Assembly (NCBI RefSeq): GCF_033978785.1
Contig: NC_084754.1
Coordinates: 17,712,069 to 17,776,068 of the forward strand
Length of the DNA stretch: 64,000 bases
Direction of reading: 5' to 3'
Origin: Entelurus aequoreus
Lineage: Eukaryota; Chordata; Actinopteri; Syngnathiformes; Syngnathidae
Under the pieces are notes generated by a model that saw only the letters and a list, made by a program, of their open reading frames with translations, ran no database searches and was not told the origin of the DNA. Below are positions 62,397 to 64,000 of the stretch, piece by piece; position 1 is the stretch's first letter; every line of letters starts with the position of its first letter. Both the position numbers and the translations under genes were made by a program.

Positions 62397-62832
62397 TTAC
62401 TCATCCACAAATCCCTCGAATTCTTCTTCTTCGGTGTGCTTGACTTGTTTTTTGACACCATCGATGATGTGGACGCGCATGCAGTCGTAGATCAACAGGA
62501 ATGGCGCTGCGTGAAAAAAGTCACCCGGTCTCTTCGCGTAAACGTCTATCAACCACTCGCTCATCTTTTCTTCATCCATCCATCCCTTCGAGTTAGCTTT
62601 TATGATGACGCCGGCTGGAAAGTTCTCTTTTGGCAAGGTCTTCCTTTTGAATATCACCGTGGGTGGAAGTTTCTGGCAGTTAGCATGGCAAGGTAGAACC
62701 ACAGTAGGACGACTTCTCATTCCCTGTGGTGCGAATATTCACCGTACGTGTTCCCGCTGTATCCACAGTGCGGTTCACATGAATATCAAAAGTCAGTGGA
62801 ACCTTGTACGCGTGTCTCTTAGTAGGAGACAT
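62397..62832 (-). pseudogene. pogo/jerky-type DDE transposase, internally deleted
   Basis: ATG at 62832 gives MSPTKRHAYK, which runs directly into VPLTFDIHVNRTVD and TRTVNIRTTGNEK. After one frame change near 62705 come CHANCQKLPPTVIFKRKTLP, ENFPAGVIIKANSKGWMDEE and FLLIYDCMRVHIIDGVKK, ending at TAA 62397-62399. The KLPP-IFK, GWMDEE and YD-x-RVH blocks are typical of the pogo/CENP-B-like DDE_1 family; the Asp in IYDCMRVH is the second catalytic residue. The CENP-B-type DNA-binding domains and the first catalytic Asp are deleted. It cannot be active. Confidence 0.85.
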
Positions 62833-62930
62833 TTTGTGGTCTTTACAGAAACACACAAATGAAATGAAACGTAATATCCGCGCGCTTCTTCTTCTACGGG
62901 GGCGGGTGCTCACCTTGGCGGTTGCTTACA

Positions 62931-63030
62931 GTAGAAGAAGAAGCGCTTCCTCTTCTATGGGGGCGGTTGCTTACCGTAGAAGAAGAAGCGCTTCGTCTTT
63001 TACGGGGAAAAAAGATGGCGGCTGTTTACC
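62931..63030. repeat. 45-bp direct repeat upstream of the pogo-like frame
   Basis: GTAGAAGAAGAAGCGCTTC occurs at 62931 and 62976, each followed by a CTTTTACGGGG-like block; a partial third copy lies inverted at 62881-62900. Confidence 0.8.
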
Positions 63031-63171
63031 GTAGTTGCGAGACCTAAACTTTATGAAAATAAATATTAATATTAATCCATATATAAAGCGCACTGGGTTA
63101 TTAGCCGCACTGTCTGCTTTTGAGAAAAATTGTGGTTTTTAGGTGCGGCTTGTGGTGCGGAAAATACGGTA

Positions 63172-64000
63172 GTCATTGATGGCCTTTACAAAGGCTGCCA
63201 TTATTAGTAGCAGTTGTTTTTTATAGACTGAATTAGAATTTGTTGCTATGAGCTCTGTGAAATCAAGGCGCTCAGGAAAGAGGACCCGGTAATGCTTAAA
63301 ATTACCAAAATACTGTAAATATTACATGTAATCATGAGTGTGCCTGTTCTGCATTACATACATAATTACAGCATGTATATAAACCATGGTTGGATGTTTC
63401 TGTTCAGGGCTTTATAGGCGGAATAGGTCAATCCCCATTACCTGCATTGTCAGCCGCTTTTTATTTTTAAGCTATTTACAGCGCACAAAAGAGAAAGACG
63501 TGTGTTCTTGTCTCACATAAGGATCATGGATGATGTGCAAAATTCAAAAAAAAAAAGTGCATTTCCCATTGAAATAATTTTTTTGATCGGCGTCTGGGTA
63601 TGGACTCAGACCGCAGTCAGACAGTTAGTGGTCTAAAGACACATGCAAAGCATTCTTCAAGTAAACCAACTGTCTTGGGGATTGTTATCTTGTGCATAGA
63701 ATCGTACAAAAGTGAATTAGCTCCAAGTCTATATTTATTTGCTGTCAAAATCTGATGAGATGTCACCCATTGACATGTCTTTTAGTCAAATGAAAACAAA
63801 CTGTAACTTTCTGTGAAACCCAATTATGTACTAGACTCTCAATTAACCAATTAACTCTTTATGATAATGATAGTTTATCTTTGTGTATTTTCGTGTGAGT
63901 ACAATATTTCCTGAGGTGAATAGCACCTGTAAATTCTGGCATTATGGGATTTACAGGTAATCTGACAAGTGAAGATTTTCTTTATTGGTAACCCACTTCA
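63172..64000. other. AT-rich stretch, no gene seen
   Basis: No recognised repeat or exon to the window end. Confidence 0.4.

Larger units (their letters stand above)
62040..63169 (-). mobile_element. pogo-like transposon derivative
   Basis: Termini are CCGTATTTTCCGCACCATAA and the complement ending GTGCGGAAAATACGG, flanked by TA at 62038-62039 and 63170-63171. It carries a partial transposase on the minus strand and a short minisatellite upstream of its start. It is 1130 bp, an internal-deletion form. Confidence 0.9.

Overview
This window is a gene-poor stretch of ray-finned fish DNA. The evidence is its repeat content: Tc1-type DNA transposons, Rex1-like and other CR1/L2-type LINEs, tRNA-headed SINEs ending in GGATGG repeats, hAT deletion derivatives with 8-bp target duplications, and very long pure CA and TA microsatellites. 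The repeat subfamilies would suit a percomorph such as a pipefish, but the species is inference only. I found no intact protein-coding gene. Almost every open frame is a microsatellite translation, the antisense of a transposon, or a transposon fragment. Two small host-exon candidates are listed at low confidence (17254-17373 and 47640-47765).

Layout. 1-5.9 kb: a 61-bp tandem repeat, three LINE 3' fragments, hAT fragments and a SINE. 5.9-9.8 kb: two non-repetitive islands flanking a three-level nest of hAT elements (6932-7921) and a 172-bp CA tract. 9.8-16.1 kb: a dead Tc1 transposase, three hAT elements, an LTR-like unit, an LTR pair in inverted orientation and a foldback MITE. 16.2-19.5 kb: a composite element holding a hAT and a complete SINE. 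20-25.5 kb: two hAT elements with exact target duplications, three SINE families, an L1-like fragment and a Tc1 fragment. 26-34 kb: hAT elements at 26050, 28413 and 31889; the last carries a broken BED zinc finger and a nested LINE. 34.8-38.6 kb: the most elaborate nest, one element interrupted by a Tc1 MITE, a piggyBac-like element (itself hit by a Rex1 LINE) and a pogo-like MITE. 39-50 kb: a Tc1 relic, more hAT elements and two pairs of inverted pogo-like elements. 50-54.8 kb: LINE 3' ends, microsatellites and a SINE. 54.8-60.8 kb: a GC-richer non-repetitive island and a composite nest at 56.7-59.4 kb. 60.8-64 kb: a hAT-like element and a pogo-like element with a truncated transposase.

How the parts work together: SINE 3' tails match the tail of the LINE at 33.4 kb, which fits SINEs borrowing a partner LINE's machinery. 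The short DNA elements keep intact-looking termini while their transposases are deleted, so they must have moved in trans. Target duplications (8 bp for hAT, TA for Tc1 and pogo, TTAA for piggyBac-like, 10-13 bp for SINEs) were read directly from the sequence and allow the insertion order to be worked out. Family names rest on recognised motifs, not on a database search. I did not find a new biological system; the most interesting material is transposon architecture.
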